Below are positions 45,262 to 53,619 of a stretch of 64,000 nucleotides of DNA, in pieces. The DNA is from JL08 sp963765555 (GTDB taxonomy: Bacteria; Pseudomonadota; Alphaproteobacteria; Rhodobacterales; Rhodobacteraceae): the NCBI GenBank assembly GCA_963765555.1, contig CAVXWX010000003.1, forward strand, positions 372,001 to 436,000, given 5' to 3'. Made by a program: the position numbers and the translations under genes. The notes beneath the pieces were generated by a model that was not told the origin of the DNA, did not search any database, and saw only the letters and a list, made by a program, of their open reading frames with translations. Within the stretch, counting starts at the first letter, position 1, and each line of letters opens with the position of its first letter.

Positions 45262-45690
45262 TTATCCCTGCTGGGCCAGTGCCTCTAGCGTCGGGCGCAA
45301 CCCGTCCAGATCATACCCGGCTGCCTTGGTTGCTGCCAGAATGTCATTCGCAGATTGCGTATGCGCTTGTGACAGCGCCCAGACCACCGAACTGCGCGTG
45401 CCGGACGCACAATAGGCCAGCACTGGCCCGTCCGCCGACGCAATCAGATCGCCTTGGCGCTGCACATTGTCCGGTGTCATGGTCGTATGTGTCAGCGGCA
45501 GGAACGCGAAATCAATTCCTGCGCTGGTTGCAGCCTGTTGCAGCCTGTCATGCTGCTGGTCAGGCCCGATTTCGGAATCGGGCCTGTTGCAGATGACCCG
45601 TTTGATCCCGGCTTTCGCCAGTTCTGCAAAGTCAGCCGCGTCAATTTGCGGTGAAACAAAATAGGTCGGGGTGATCTGTCGCATGTTCAT
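45262..45690 (-). CDS. DUF442/TIGR01244 sulfurtransferase-like phosphatase (Blh N-domain type)
   Basis: 142 residues. The active loop CASGTRS starts at Cys94 and is like rhodanese or phosphatase loops (CX4R). The N-terminus (ITPTYFVSPQIDAADFAELAKAG) is typical of TIGR01244 proteins, which in other bacteria are fused to, or encoded with, MBL persulfide dioxygenases and YeeE transporters under BigR-type control. Here it is encoded with all of them. GGACATTGGT precedes ATG 45690. It is the last gene of the operon and converges with the FliM-like gene. Confidence 0.85.
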   Translation of the reverse strand: MNMRQITPTYFVSPQIDAADFAELAKAGIKRVICNRPDSEIGPDQQHDRLQQAATSAGIDFAFLPLTHTTMTPDNVQRQGDLIASADGPVLAYCASGTRSSVVWALSQAHTQSANDILAATKAAGYDLDGLRPTLEALAQQG

Positions 45691-45701
45691 ACCAATGTCC
45701 T

Positions 45702-46133
45702 TTAGATCGCGTTTGCAAGTCTGTCCAGTCGCGTGCGAACGGCAGGTGCCCCCCACATGCCCAGCAGCATCGCGATCAGAAACACCACCCCGCCAATACC
45801 CCCATAGCTGAGAGAGGCAATCGCCGGTCCGGGGCACAGCCCGGCCAGCCCCCAACCCATCCCGAACAGCACGGATCCGACAATCAGCCGGTGATCGATC
45901 AGGGACAGCGGCGGTTCCGGGAACTGCCCGCCGACAAAGGGTTTACGTCCAATGGTCAGCCGCCACGCCACCGCCATCGGTAGGATCGCGCCGCCCATCA
46001 CAAAGGCCAGCGTCGGATCCCAGTTTCCAAATAGGTCCAGCCAGCCGATCACCTTGCGCGTGTCGGTCATGCCCGACAGCATCAAACCCAACCCGAACAA
46101 AGACCCCGCCAAAGCCGATATCACAACACGCAT
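45702..46133 (-). CDS. YeeE/YedE half-transporter, C-terminal-type subunit (DUF6691)
   Basis: 143 residues with four helices. SGMTDTRKVIGWLDLFGNWD and GLCPGPAIASL are typical of the second subunit of split YeeE transporters. Its start overlaps the upstream subunit's stop (TGATG). The start at 46133 is chosen by family length. It would form a sulfur-compound transporter with its neighbour. Confidence 0.88.
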   Translation of the reverse strand: MRVVISALAGSLFGLGLMLSGMTDTRKVIGWLDLFGNWDPTLAFVMGGAILPMAVAWRLTIGRKPFVGGQFPEPPLSLIDHRLIVGSVLFGMGWGLAGLCPGPAIASLSYGGIGGVVFLIAMLLGMWGAPAVRTRLDRLANAI

Positions 46134-46558
46134 CACAAGCCCCCCAACAGGAAACGCACCGACACCACAGTTGCGACACCTGCCAGAATATAAATCAGGG
46201 TGGCCACGATGCCGCGCAGGGACAAGCGGGAAATCCCGCACACCCCGTGCCCCGAGGTACAGCCATTTGCTATTCGGGTGCCCACCCCGACCAGCAGCCC
46301 GGCGATCACCACAATCAAAAGGTTACCTGTCAAATGGGTTTCCATTCCGGTCACGAACAACGACGCAACCGCCGGCGCGCCAACCAGCGCCGCAAGAAAG
46401 ACAACACGTTCCGTCGCCTGCGATGATCCGCTGCGATCGACCAGCGCACCGATAATGCCGCTGGCCCCCATGATGCGCCCGTTGCCAAGCAAAAACACGG
46501 CCCCGCCAAGGCCGATCAAAAGACCGCCCAGAAGGCCCATTATCCAGCTTTGTTCCAT
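46133..46558 (-). CDS. YeeE/YedE half-transporter, N-terminal-type subunit
   Basis: 141 residues with four helices and the conserved ANGCTSGHGVCGISRLS segment with two cysteines. With the following gene it makes a two-subunit YeeE. Its start follows the MBL gene by 10 bases. The two subunits together cover what the single protein at 10783-11841 does in one chain, so the window holds two independent YeeE systems. Confidence 0.9.
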   Translation of the reverse strand: MEQSWIMGLLGGLLIGLGGAVFLLGNGRIMGASGIIGALVDRSGSSQATERVVFLAALVGAPAVASLFVTGMETHLTGNLLIVVIAGLLVGVGTRIANGCTSGHGVCGISRLSLRGIVATLIYILAGVATVVSVRFLLGGL

Positions 46559-46568
46559 GAAATAGACC

Positions 46569-47432
46569 TTAGAGTTTGTTGATTGGAACCTTCAGGAAAA
46601 CATCACCCTTTTCATCGGGTTCGGGCATGTGCCCGGCGCGCATGTTGACCTGTAGGGACGGAATGATCAGTTTCGGCATGGCCAGCGTTGCATCGCGAGC
46701 ATCGCGCATCTTGATGAAATCTTCGGCCGGTTTGCCACCCCCGATATGCACGTTCAGCGCCTTTTGTTCGCCGACAGTGGTTTCCCACGCATATTCATCA
46801 CGTCCGGGTGCCTTGTAATCATGGCCGACGAAAATGCGTGTGGCGTCGGGCAGGGCCAGAATTTTCTGGATCGACGCATAAAGCGCCTTTGAAGATCCCC
46901 CGGGAAAATCACAGCGCGCGGTGCCGAAATCGGGCATGAACAATGTGTCGCCCACAAAAGCCGCATCGCCGATCACATAGGTCAGGCAGGCCGGTGTGTG
47001 CCCCGGTGTGTGCAGCACATCGCCGCGCAGTTGCCCGATATGGAAACTGTCACCTTCGCGAAACAGTTGGTCGAACTGGCTGCCGTCGCGCTGGAATTCC
47101 GTTCCTTCGTTGAAGACCTTGCCAAATGTGTCCTGCACCACCTTGATCTGGTCGCCTATTCCGATCTTGCCGCCCAGTTTTTCCTGAAGATAGGGCGCGG
47201 CAGACAGATGATCGGCATGGACATGGGTTTCCAGTATCCAATGCACATTCAGATCGTGTTCGGTGACATAGGCAACGATGGCATCTGCCGATCTGGTATC
47301 CGTGCGCCCCGAGGCGTGATCGAAATCCAGAACGGAGTCTACAATTGCGCAGGCCTTTCCCTGAGGTTCGCGAACAATATAGGAAATCGTGTTGGTGGCT
47401 TCGTCAAAAAAGGCATGGACAAAAGGTGTCAT
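46569..47432 (-). CDS. MBL-fold hydrolase, persulfide-dioxygenase-like
   Basis: 287 residues. The metal motif THVHADHLSA at 69-78 (His70, His72, Asp74, His75) is intact, with further ligands in HTPGHTPACLTYVIGD and VGHDY. Family and context (DUF442, YeeE pair) point to glutathione-persulfide dioxygenase of the ETHE1/Blh type, which oxidises sulfane sulfur to sulfite. It is the first gene of a four-gene minus-strand operon that is preceded by an FNR-like box. Glyoxalase II is the alternative but is less likely here. Confidence 0.85.
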   Translation of the reverse strand: MTPFVHAFFDEATNTISYIVREPQGKACAIVDSVLDFDHASGRTDTRSADAIVAYVTEHDLNVHWILETHVHADHLSAAPYLQEKLGGKIGIGDQIKVVQDTFGKVFNEGTEFQRDGSQFDQLFREGDSFHIGQLRGDVLHTPGHTPACLTYVIGDAAFVGDTLFMPDFGTARCDFPGGSSKALYASIQKILALPDATRIFVGHDYKAPGRDEYAWETTVGEQKALNVHIGGGKPAEDFIKMRDARDATLAMPKLIIPSLQVNMRAGHMPEPDEKGDVFLKVPINKL

Positions 47433-47503
47433 TGCGTCGTGCTCCCACTTGGTTTTTAAACAGATAACATTTTCTGCATATGTTTCAAGATTTTTGCACC
47501 AGC

Positions 47504-47517
47504 TTGACGCATATCAA
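47504..47517. promoter_or_regulatory. FNR/FnrL-like box upstream of the MBL operon
   Basis: TTGAC-GCAT-ATCAA matches the FNR consensus TTGAT-N4-ATCAA at nine of ten positions. It is 72 bases upstream of the MBL start and about 194 bases from the small plus-strand gene. A looser repeat (AACAT at 47466-47470 and ATGTT at 47480-47484) lies closer to the MBL start. Oxygen-dependent control of the sulfur operon is possible. Confidence 0.5.
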
Positions 47518-47710
47518 GGCAGGGCGGCAGGTGTTGGAATATCCTTAACCTTAAGCAATGTTCGACGATTTGGGTGAAATATTTGGCAGCTTTGCGCCGA
47601 TAGACAGGATTTCGGATTTTTCGGGCTTAAAATGGCGGTCCGGTCATACAATATTTACACCGTGGGTGTTGCCTGCACCTCAACAAGACCATTCAAACTG
47701 GGAGGATAAA

Positions 47711-47926
47711 ATGTCAGAATTTCCAACATGCCAGAATGCCGAGCAACTTGGGGCCCGGATCATGCGCGCCAGTGAAGATAAACGTCTGCTGTTGCAGCCC
47801 GAATTCAACCGCTTGCTAAGCAAGTTGAAGGCGGCGGGTGTGCGTGTACCAGCGCATCTGCGCGAGCTAGATGAAGAATTGCACGATGAAATGGTCGAGG
47901 CGCAATTCGACAACATGCCCGTCTGA
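47711..47926 (+). CDS. Small hypothetical protein
   Basis: 71 residues, charged and probably helical, without signal or membrane segments. GGGAGGATAAA directly precedes ATG 47711, a very good ribosome-binding site. Features such as ASEDKRLLLQPEFNRLLSKL and HDEMVEAQFDNMPV suggest a small adaptor-like protein. I do not recognise the family. It is divergent from the MBL operon and might share its control region. Confidence 0.65.
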   Translation: MSEFPTCQNAEQLGARIMRASEDKRLLLQPEFNRLLSKLKAAGVRVPAHLRELDEELHDEMVEAQFDNMPV

Positions 47927-47948
47927 TCCGTGGAAACAGGCGGCTTTT

Positions 47949-48173
47949 TCAGCTTAGAAAAACGCCGATAACAACCAGCATTAACCCCAGAACAGACAAG
48001 AACAGCGCGCCCATATTGATCGGAACAACCGATTGTATTGCGGCGCGCAATTCGTCGTCCGACAGGTTGGCGCGTTTGGCGCGCGCCACGCGCACGATAC
48101 ACCAGACCAGACCCAGCAATCCCAACACGGACAGGCCCGCGCCGGTCCAGACCAGTAGTTCCAATAATGCCAT
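47949..48173 (-). CDS. Small two-helix membrane protein
   Basis: 74 residues with two hydrophobic helices (about 5-28 and 51-73) and a basic loop (RVARAKRANLSDDEL). AAGGAGATCGAACC precedes ATG 48173. It may be the last gene of the B12/TonB operon, 52 bases after tonB, or stand alone. Function unknown. Confidence 0.6.
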   Translation of the reverse strand: MALLELLVWTGAGLSVLGLLGLVWCIVRVARAKRANLSDDELRAAIQSVVPINMGALFLSVLGLMLVVIGVFLS

Positions 48174-48225
48174 GGTTCGATCTCCTTGGGCGCTGCGCTA
48201 GCCCAGAACGTCCTGTCCTGCAACC

Positions 48226-49041
48226 CTATCGCACGAAACTCAGCGACAGGCTGAAATCATAGGCGTCATCGCCCAGACCCTTTGGCGCGGCGGCAAACCG
48301 GCCCGCGCGCTGAACCGCGCGGATGGCCGCCTGATCAATATCCGCATCCCCCGACGACCGGATCAACCGCACCGCGCGCAACTGGCCGGTGCGGCTGACA
48401 GACAGCGCCAGTTTGGCGGTGCCACCGGCGCTGTTGCCGCGTGGAAAGATCATGTTGCGCTGGATCTTGCGATGGATGCGTGCGCCCCATTCTGCCCGCA
48501 ACGCGGTGCTTTGCGCCGGTGCCTGCGATTGGGTTTGCGCCGCCCCGGCAGTGCCTTTGGCGGCAGTTTGGCCCTGACCCGCGGCTTGCTTTGCGGGCGA
48601 CGGGGCCGCAGCCTGTGCAGGGCGCGCCTTGGGGCGGGTTGCGGGCAACGGTTCTGTTTGTGGTGCTGGCGCGGCCTGTTGAACGGGCGGCGGGGGCGGC
48701 GTGCTGTCCACATTCGGTGCTTGGATCGCGGCGGGCGGCATCAGCGCTTGAACGCCGGGGCGCACCACGGGCGGGGGCGCGGGTTGCGTGATTATGGCAG
48801 GGTCGGTTGTAATGTCCGGAGCGGGCTGTGCAACAGGGGTTGCCTGCGTCACTGCGGGGGCCGTTTGCCAAGCCTTGACCATTGCCGCCTGGCTGGCGCT
48901 GGCCGCAACCAGGCTGGCACGGTGCGCGCCCTGATCGCCGCTGGCGCTGCTGCCCAGATCACCGGGGGCCGCGTACCAAAGCCCCACATGCACACCCGCC
49001 GCCAGTGTTGTGAACACGATACCTTCGATAAACCGCATCAT
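48226..49041 (-). CDS. tonB: TonB-family energy transducer
   Basis: 271 residues. One N-terminal membrane helix (FIEGIVFTTLAAGVHVGLWY), a long Pro/Ala/Gln-rich periplasmic spacer, and a C-terminal TonB domain (IHRKIQRNMIFPRGN, GTAKLALSVSRTGQL, DQAAIRAVQRAGRF). It passes the proton-motive force from ExbBD to the BtuB receptor. ATGs at 49041 and 49038 are both possible; the first overlaps the exbD stop. It appears fused to exbD if the upstream frameshift is ignored. Confidence 0.88.
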   Translation of the reverse strand: MMRFIEGIVFTTLAAGVHVGLWYAAPGDLGSSASGDQGAHRASLVAASASQAAMVKAWQTAPAVTQATPVAQPAPDITTDPAIITQPAPPPVVRPGVQALMPPAAIQAPNVDSTPPPPPVQQAAPAPQTEPLPATRPKARPAQAAAPSPAKQAAGQGQTAAKGTAGAAQTQSQAPAQSTALRAEWGARIHRKIQRNMIFPRGNSAGGTAKLALSVSRTGQLRAVRLIRSSGDADIDQAAIRAVQRAGRFAAAPKGLGDDAYDFSLSLSFVR

Positions 49042-49419
49042 GGCGCCCCCGTGATCAGGGATATATCGGTTAGCCCCAAACCGGCCAGCCGTGGCAGCAT
49101 CGCGGCCAGAACCGACCCCTGCAATCCACCGTCCGCGCGGATCATCAGCGGGGTGTCGGGCGCATGCCCAGCCAATGCCAGCCCACGCGCCATCGCCCGT
49201 TTCACCGGCATAGGAAACGCTGCCGTCTGCGGCGACAAACAAGGTATCACCGGGTACAGGTGTTTCTGCCCCCGTGGCCTGCGGGGGAACAATCTCGAAC
49301 GGGTCGGGCGGGGCGATTTGCGCGCTCATCAAAAAGAAGATCAGCAACAAAAACACCACATTGATCATCGGAACGATGTTTTCCCGTGGCGGGCGTTTGG
49401 GGGTAGGGCCAAAATCCAT
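49038..49419 (-). CDS. exbD: ExbD-family protein (second copy), frameshifted
   Basis: About 126 residues after correction. The membrane helix with the key aspartate region is variant here: MINVVFLLLIFFLMSAQI has Asn where the proton-carrying Asp of ExbD normally sits (MIDVVF in its neighbour). The frame changes near 49199, where one A less gives YAGERAMARGLALAGHAPD. It overlaps tonB. Two different ExbD copies in one operon suggest a heteromeric motor. Confidence 0.82.
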
Positions 49420-49423
49420 CCGA

Positions 49424-49801
49424 CTACTCCACCAGAACCAGTTGCGTGAAACCGGCATCCTGCAAGGCCTCGATCACCGTTACGATGCGCTGCAAATCCG
49501 TGCCACCTTGCGCGCGCAGCAGGATCGGATCGCTGCCCGATTGCATCAGTGCGGGCAGGGCGGCAACAAGGCTGTCCATATCCTGCGGCTGCCCGTTAAG
49601 CGACAGCCCGGCCGGTTGCACATCCACCAGACGTGGCGGCCCCTGATAGGGCGTGCCGGTGCCCGCCGCAGATAATGGTACGGCCATGTCATGCCCGAAC
49701 CGCGCGGCCAGCATGAAAAACACCAGCAGCAAAAACACCACGTCGATCATCGGCGTGAGGCTGGGGGTGCGTTTCGCGTGGGGGGGCGCAAAGCTGAACA
49801 T
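49424..49801 (-). CDS. exbD: ExbD-family protein (first copy)
   Basis: 125 residues with an intact helix MIDVVFLLLVFFMLAARF including the proton-carrying Asp18 (TPMIDVVF). The periplasmic domain follows the family. It overlaps the exbB stop and lies four bases before the second exbD. With ExbB it forms the inner-membrane motor that drives TonB. Confidence 0.9.
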   Translation of the reverse strand: MFSFAPPHAKRTPSLTPMIDVVFLLLVFFMLAARFGHDMAVPLSAAGTGTPYQGPPRLVDVQPAGLSLNGQPQDMDSLVAALPALMQSGSDPILLRAQGGTDLQRIVTVIEALQDAGFTQLVLVE

Positions 49802-50433
49802 CAGGCGCTTGGGGTTCCCCGAATGAATATCTGCGTTGCGGTGTCTTCCATATCGGCCTGCAAGCGCGCGGTGATGCTTTCGAACCAGACCAGCGCCATG
49901 GATGCGGGGATCGCCACGGCCATGCCTGCGGCGGTGGTCAGCAACGCCTCCCATATGCCGCCCGCCAGTGCGGCGGGATCGGCGCGGCTTCCGGCCTCTT
50001 GCAGGGCCTGAAAGGCGGCGATCATGCCCAGAACCGTGCCCAGAAGGCCCAGAAGCGGCGCAATGGTCGAAATCAGTTCCAGCGCGCGCAATCCGCTGCG
50101 CGCCTCGGCCAGATCGGCCTTGGCATGGCGCGCGGTTTCTTCGCGTGCGGCGCTTTCGTTCAGTTTGGGATCGCAGCGCGCCGAGATTGCGACCAGTGCC
50201 AGACGGGCCCGCAGTGACGCGCGCCCCGCCAGCGCATTCAGCGCGCCATCGCGGTCCCCTTGCGCCCACAGCGCAACGGCGCGTTTGGTCGCCGCGCCGC
50301 TCCACGCGCCCATGCGCGCCAGACGCCAGATTTTCCAAAGGATCAGCGCCAGCATCACCACGCTCAGCGCCGCGATCAGCCACAGCGTCGGTCCGCCGCG
50401 TTCCAGAAATTCGATCAGCGCCTGTGGCATCAT
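49801..50433 (-). CDS. exbB: ExbB-family (MotA/TolQ/ExbB) proton channel
   Basis: 210 residues with three hydrophobic helices and the conserved GLLGTVLGMIAAFQAL and IWEALLTTAAGMAVAIPA segments. It starts at 50433 (MMPQALIEF) in an overlap with the upstream binding-protein gene and ends in an overlap with exbD. It is the membrane scaffold of the TonB motor and, being inside the B12 operon, is probably dedicated to BtuB. Confidence 0.9.
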   Translation of the reverse strand: MMPQALIEFLERGGPTLWLIAALSVVMLALILWKIWRLARMGAWSGAATKRAVALWAQGDRDGALNALAGRASLRARLALVAISARCDPKLNESAAREETARHAKADLAEARSGLRALELISTIAPLLGLLGTVLGMIAAFQALQEAGSRADPAALAGGIWEALLTTAAGMAVAIPASMALVWFESITARLQADMEDTATQIFIRGTPSA

Positions 50434-51221
50434 GCGCCCCCCTTGGTTGCGCCCCACAGCGCGGTTTCGATTGCGTCCAGCCCATCGCTCAGCGCGGCCG
50501 GTCCGGGCTGTAATATCAGGGGCGACTTGATTTCGTAAATCCGGTTCTGCGCAACGGCGGGAATGGTGTTCCAACCGGGGCGGGCGCGGATTTTTTCGGG
50601 CCGCACCTTTTTCCCGCACCAGGACGCAAGGATCACATCCGGGGCAGCGGCAATGATATCGGACGGGTCCAGAATACGCGCCTTGGCCCCCTGATGCGCA
50701 CGCAAATCGGCAAATACATCACTGCCGCCCGCAATCTCGATCAGTTCGGACACCCACGCGATGCCCGAAATCGGCGGGTCATCCCATTCCTCGAAATAAA
50801 CGCGGGGGCGGGTCGGGCGCACTTTGCCCTGCATCGTTCTTAGGCGCGTGGCATATCCTTCGGCCAGTTCATTTGCCTGCGCCGCACTTCCGGTCAACGC
50901 GCCGATCATCCGGATCATATCGAGTATTTCCGCGACAGATCGCTGGTTGAACGCGTGCACGTTGATCCCTGCGCGGATCAGGTCGGCGGCAATATCGGCC
51001 TGCAGATCGCTGAAGGTCAGCACCAGATCGGGGGCCAGCGCCAGAATTTTCGGCACATCCGCCGATGTAAACGCCCCCACACGCGGCTTTTCACGGCGCA
51101 CCTGCGGCGGGCGCACGGCATAGCCGGTAACGCCGACAATCCGGTCCTGCTGGCCCAGAAGATACAGGGTTTCTACGGTTTCTTCGGTCAGGCACACGAT
51201 GCGTTCGGGGGGATAGGCCAT
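50430..51221 (-). CDS. BtuF-like substrate-binding-fold protein without signal peptide
   Basis: 263 residues with a Peripla_BP_2 fold: PERIVCLTEETVETLYLLG, IVGVTGYAVRPP, DLVLTFSDLQADIAADLIRAGI and PDVILASWCGKKV. It begins MAYPPERIV, with no signal peptide, so it should stay in the cytoplasm. The start is fixed by the ATGA overlap with cbiZ. It may bind a corrinoid in the cytoplasm or be exported by an unknown way. The operon already has a secreted BtuF, so this is a second, different protein. Confidence 0.8.
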   Translation of the reverse strand: MAYPPERIVCLTEETVETLYLLGQQDRIVGVTGYAVRPPQVRREKPRVGAFTSADVPKILALAPDLVLTFSDLQADIAADLIRAGINVHAFNQRSVAEILDMIRMIGALTGSAAQANELAEGYATRLRTMQGKVRPTRPRVYFEEWDDPPISGIAWVSELIEIAGGSDVFADLRAHQGAKARILDPSDIIAAAPDVILASWCGKKVRPEKIRARPGWNTIPAVAQNRIYEIKSPLILQPGPAALSDGLDAIETALWGATKGGA

Positions 51222-51887
51222 CAGAATACCCCCGCGCGGCGCACGTTCTGCATCCAGTCCTGCCCGCCGGCCAGCACGGCGGCGTAAACGCATGCGCCAA
51301 TCGCCTCGCCCACGTCCGTGTGCAATCCGGCGAACGGAATGTCACCGGCGGGGGCGGCCATGGCGACGCAATCGGTGCCGGTGCCGGTGCTGATCCCCGT
51401 GGGTAAAGCGTGCCCCAGCGCGATCACGGCTGCGGTGCGGGCCTGAACCGCGATGCTCAGCGCTTCGATCAGGGCACCATCGCTAAGTGCGGCAGACACC
51501 TGCACCGCCACGTTGATCGTGCCCCAGTCGCGGCCGGACCGATCCATGCGCGTCCCAACGCTTTCGGCGTTGGACAGGCCCACGGTCGCGACACATCTTG
51601 CATCCACATCGCCCACACGCACCGCAGATGTTTCAAACGCACGCACATCGCGCGAGGTGAGGAACGCCACCGCGTCCGCGTTGTCGCGCGCGTCCAACGC
51701 ATCGCACAGCCATGTTTTCACGTCGAAATCCTGCGGCAGATCGGCATTGCGTACCTCGCGCCACAGGATCGTGTCGGTCTCGACAAATCCGGGCCGGTTC
51801 AGCGCCCAGCTCGAGCACGCGGTGCGGCGCGCCCAGCGGCAGCGTCAGCCACGGGCGGTCCAGCACGATATCACCCCAGCCTGTCAT
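51221..51887 (-). CDS. cbiZ: Adenosylcobinamide amidohydrolase CbiZ, frameshifted
   Basis: About 221 residues after correction. It starts TGWGDIVLDRPWLTLPLG; near 51812 one base less gives VLSWALNRPGFVETD, then continues with TVGLSNAESVG and GTINVAVQVSAALSDGALIEAL, typical of CbiZ. CbiZ removes the lower-ligand arm from corrinoids, allowing pseudo-B12 to be remodelled to B12. It overlaps btuD and the second binding-protein gene with ATGA at both ends. Confidence 0.88.
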
Positions 51888-52642
51888 GTCAGCACCTTGA
51901 GCGGTTGAAACACCGGCCCGTCGGGCGTGTCCTGGAAATAGGCATCAATGCCGAACACGCGGTGCAGATTGTCGGGGGTCAGCACATCACCGGGGGTGCC
52001 ATCGGCCACCAGACGCCCGCGATCCAGCAGGATCAACCGCGTGCAATGGCGCGCGGCCAGCCCCAGATCATGCATCGAGGCGATAATCGCGTGTCCATCG
52101 CGCGCCAGATCGGCAAACACCTGCATCGTCGAGATTTGGCTGGCGGGGTCCAGCCCCGCGATCGGTTCATCGGCCAGCAGCAGCGGCGTATCCTGTGCCA
52201 GCGCGCGCGCAATCAGCACGCGGGCCTGTTCGCCGCCCGACAATTGCGTGGCGGTCCGGCCCAGATAGGGGGCCAGCCCCATACGCTCTACCGCGCGATC
52301 AATCGCGGCGCGGTCCTCGGGCGACAGGCGCGCGCCTTTGGGAAGGTGCGGGATACGCCCCAGCGCGATCAGCGTCGCCACATCCACCGGCCACGCGATT
52401 TCGCGGGCCTGCGGCATCCACGCGGCGGCGCGCGCACGGTCCCGCGCGGGCAGTTGGGCAAGCGAGGCGTGCCCTTCATGGGGCAAAAGCCCAAGCGCGG
52501 CGCGCATCAGCGTGGTCTTGCCCGCGCCATTGGGGCCGATCAGCCCGATACATTCACCCGCCGAAACGCGCAGCGAAACGGCATCGACCACCGGGCATTG
52601 CCCGCGCCGCACCGTCAGGTTCTGCAACTCCAGCAGGCTCAT
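51884..52642 (-). CDS. btuD: Cobalamin ABC transporter ATP-binding protein
   Basis: 252 residues. Walker A GPNGAGKTTLMRA, signature LSGGEQARVLIARAL and Walker B LLLADEPIAGLDP are intact. It fits the FepC/BtuD family. It overlaps btuC by four bases and cbiZ by four bases. Confidence 0.92.
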   Translation of the reverse strand: MSLLELQNLTVRRGQCPVVDAVSLRVSAGECIGLIGPNGAGKTTLMRAALGLLPHEGHASLAQLPARDRARAAAWMPQAREIAWPVDVATLIALGRIPHLPKGARLSPEDRAAIDRAVERMGLAPYLGRTATQLSGGEQARVLIARALAQDTPLLLADEPIAGLDPASQISTMQVFADLARDGHAIIASMHDLGLAARHCTRLILLDRGRLVADGTPGDVLTPDNLHRVFGIDAYFQDTPDGPVFQPLKVLT

Positions 52643-53619
52643 GCGGTTTCCGCCCGTGTCTTGTAGATCAGGTGCAGGAACAGCGGCGCGCCGACCAAGG
52701 CCATCAGCACGCCCAGTTTCAGATCACGGTCGGGGAACACGACGCGCACGGCAATATCGGCGGCCAGCACCATCGCCGCCCCGCCAAGGGCCGACGCCCA
52801 CAACAGATGCGACGGGCGCGCGCCCACAAAAGGGCGCAACAGATGCGGCACCACCAGCCCGACAAAGCCGATTGCCCCGGCCACGGCTGTGGCTGCGCCA
52901 ACGCTGGCCGCGGTGCCCACGACCAGCGCAAGGCGCACGCGGGGCAGGCGGATGCCCATCGCTTCGGCGGCATCTTCGCCCAGGGTCAGCGCATCCAGCC
53001 CGCGCCCGAGGCCGATCAGCAACACCCAGCCCACCGCCATGAAGGGCAGCGCCAGCCAGACGTGATCAAACGACCGGTCCGCCAGCGAACCCAGCATCCA
53101 GAACACGATTTCGGCGGCGGCAAAGGGATTGGGCGACAGGTTCAACACCAGCGACGTCAGCGCCGAGGCCAGCGCAGATATCGCGATCCCCGCCAGAATA
53201 AGCGTGATGGATGATCCGCGCGGCCCCGCCAGCGCAAGGATCAGGCCCACGGCCAGCATCGCCATGGTCAACGCGGCCAGCGGCAGCGCAAGGGCAAAGG
53301 CCAGTGCCGCGCCTGACTGGATCGCCAGCACGGCCCCCAATCCGGCCGAGGCCGACACCCCGATCAACCCCGGTTCGGCCAAGGGGTTGCGCAGATATCC
53401 CTGCATCGCCGCACCGGCAAGGCCCAGCGATGCGCCCACCATCACCGCCAGAAGCGCGCGGGGCAGGCGGATATCGCGCATCACAACGCTGAGCGGGGTG
53501 CCATCATCAATCACCAGTGCGCGCAGGCTGGCAACGGGCGAGGCGACGGAATACCCGGTAACCAGCGACAGCCCGAACAACAGCGCGCAGATCACAACAA
53601 GGGCCAGCGCCAGTTTCAT
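52639..53619 (-). CDS. btuC: Cobalamin ABC transporter permease (FecCD family)
   Basis: 326 residues with about ten helices. GASLGLAGAAMQGYLRNPLAEPGLIGVSAGA-type segments, GSLADRSFDHVWLALPFM and GFVGLVVPHLLRPFVGARP are FecCD signatures. It carries corrinoid from the secreted BtuF into the cytoplasm. ATG 53619 is chosen by family; it overlaps the btuF stop. Confidence 0.92.
   Translation of the reverse strand: MKLALALVVICALLFGLSLVTGYSVASPVASLRALVIDDGTPLSVVMRDIRLPRALLAVMVGASLGLAGAAMQGYLRNPLAEPGLIGVSASAGLGAVLAIQSGAALAFALALPLAALTMAMLAVGLILALAGPRGSSITLILAGIAISALASALTSLVLNLSPNPFAAAEIVFWMLGSLADRSFDHVWLALPFMAVGWVLLIGLGRGLDALTLGEDAAEAMGIRLPRVRLALVVGTAASVGAATAVAGAIGFVGLVVPHLLRPFVGARPSHLLWASALGGAAMVLAADIAVRVVFPDRDLKLGVLMALVGAPLFLHLIYKTRAETA

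Noticed and set aside
48226..49458. A single continuous frame that would be an ExbD-TonB fusion
   Set aside because: The ExbD second half is clearly readable in another frame up to an overlap with the tonB start, so the fusion comes from a one-base insertion near 49199.
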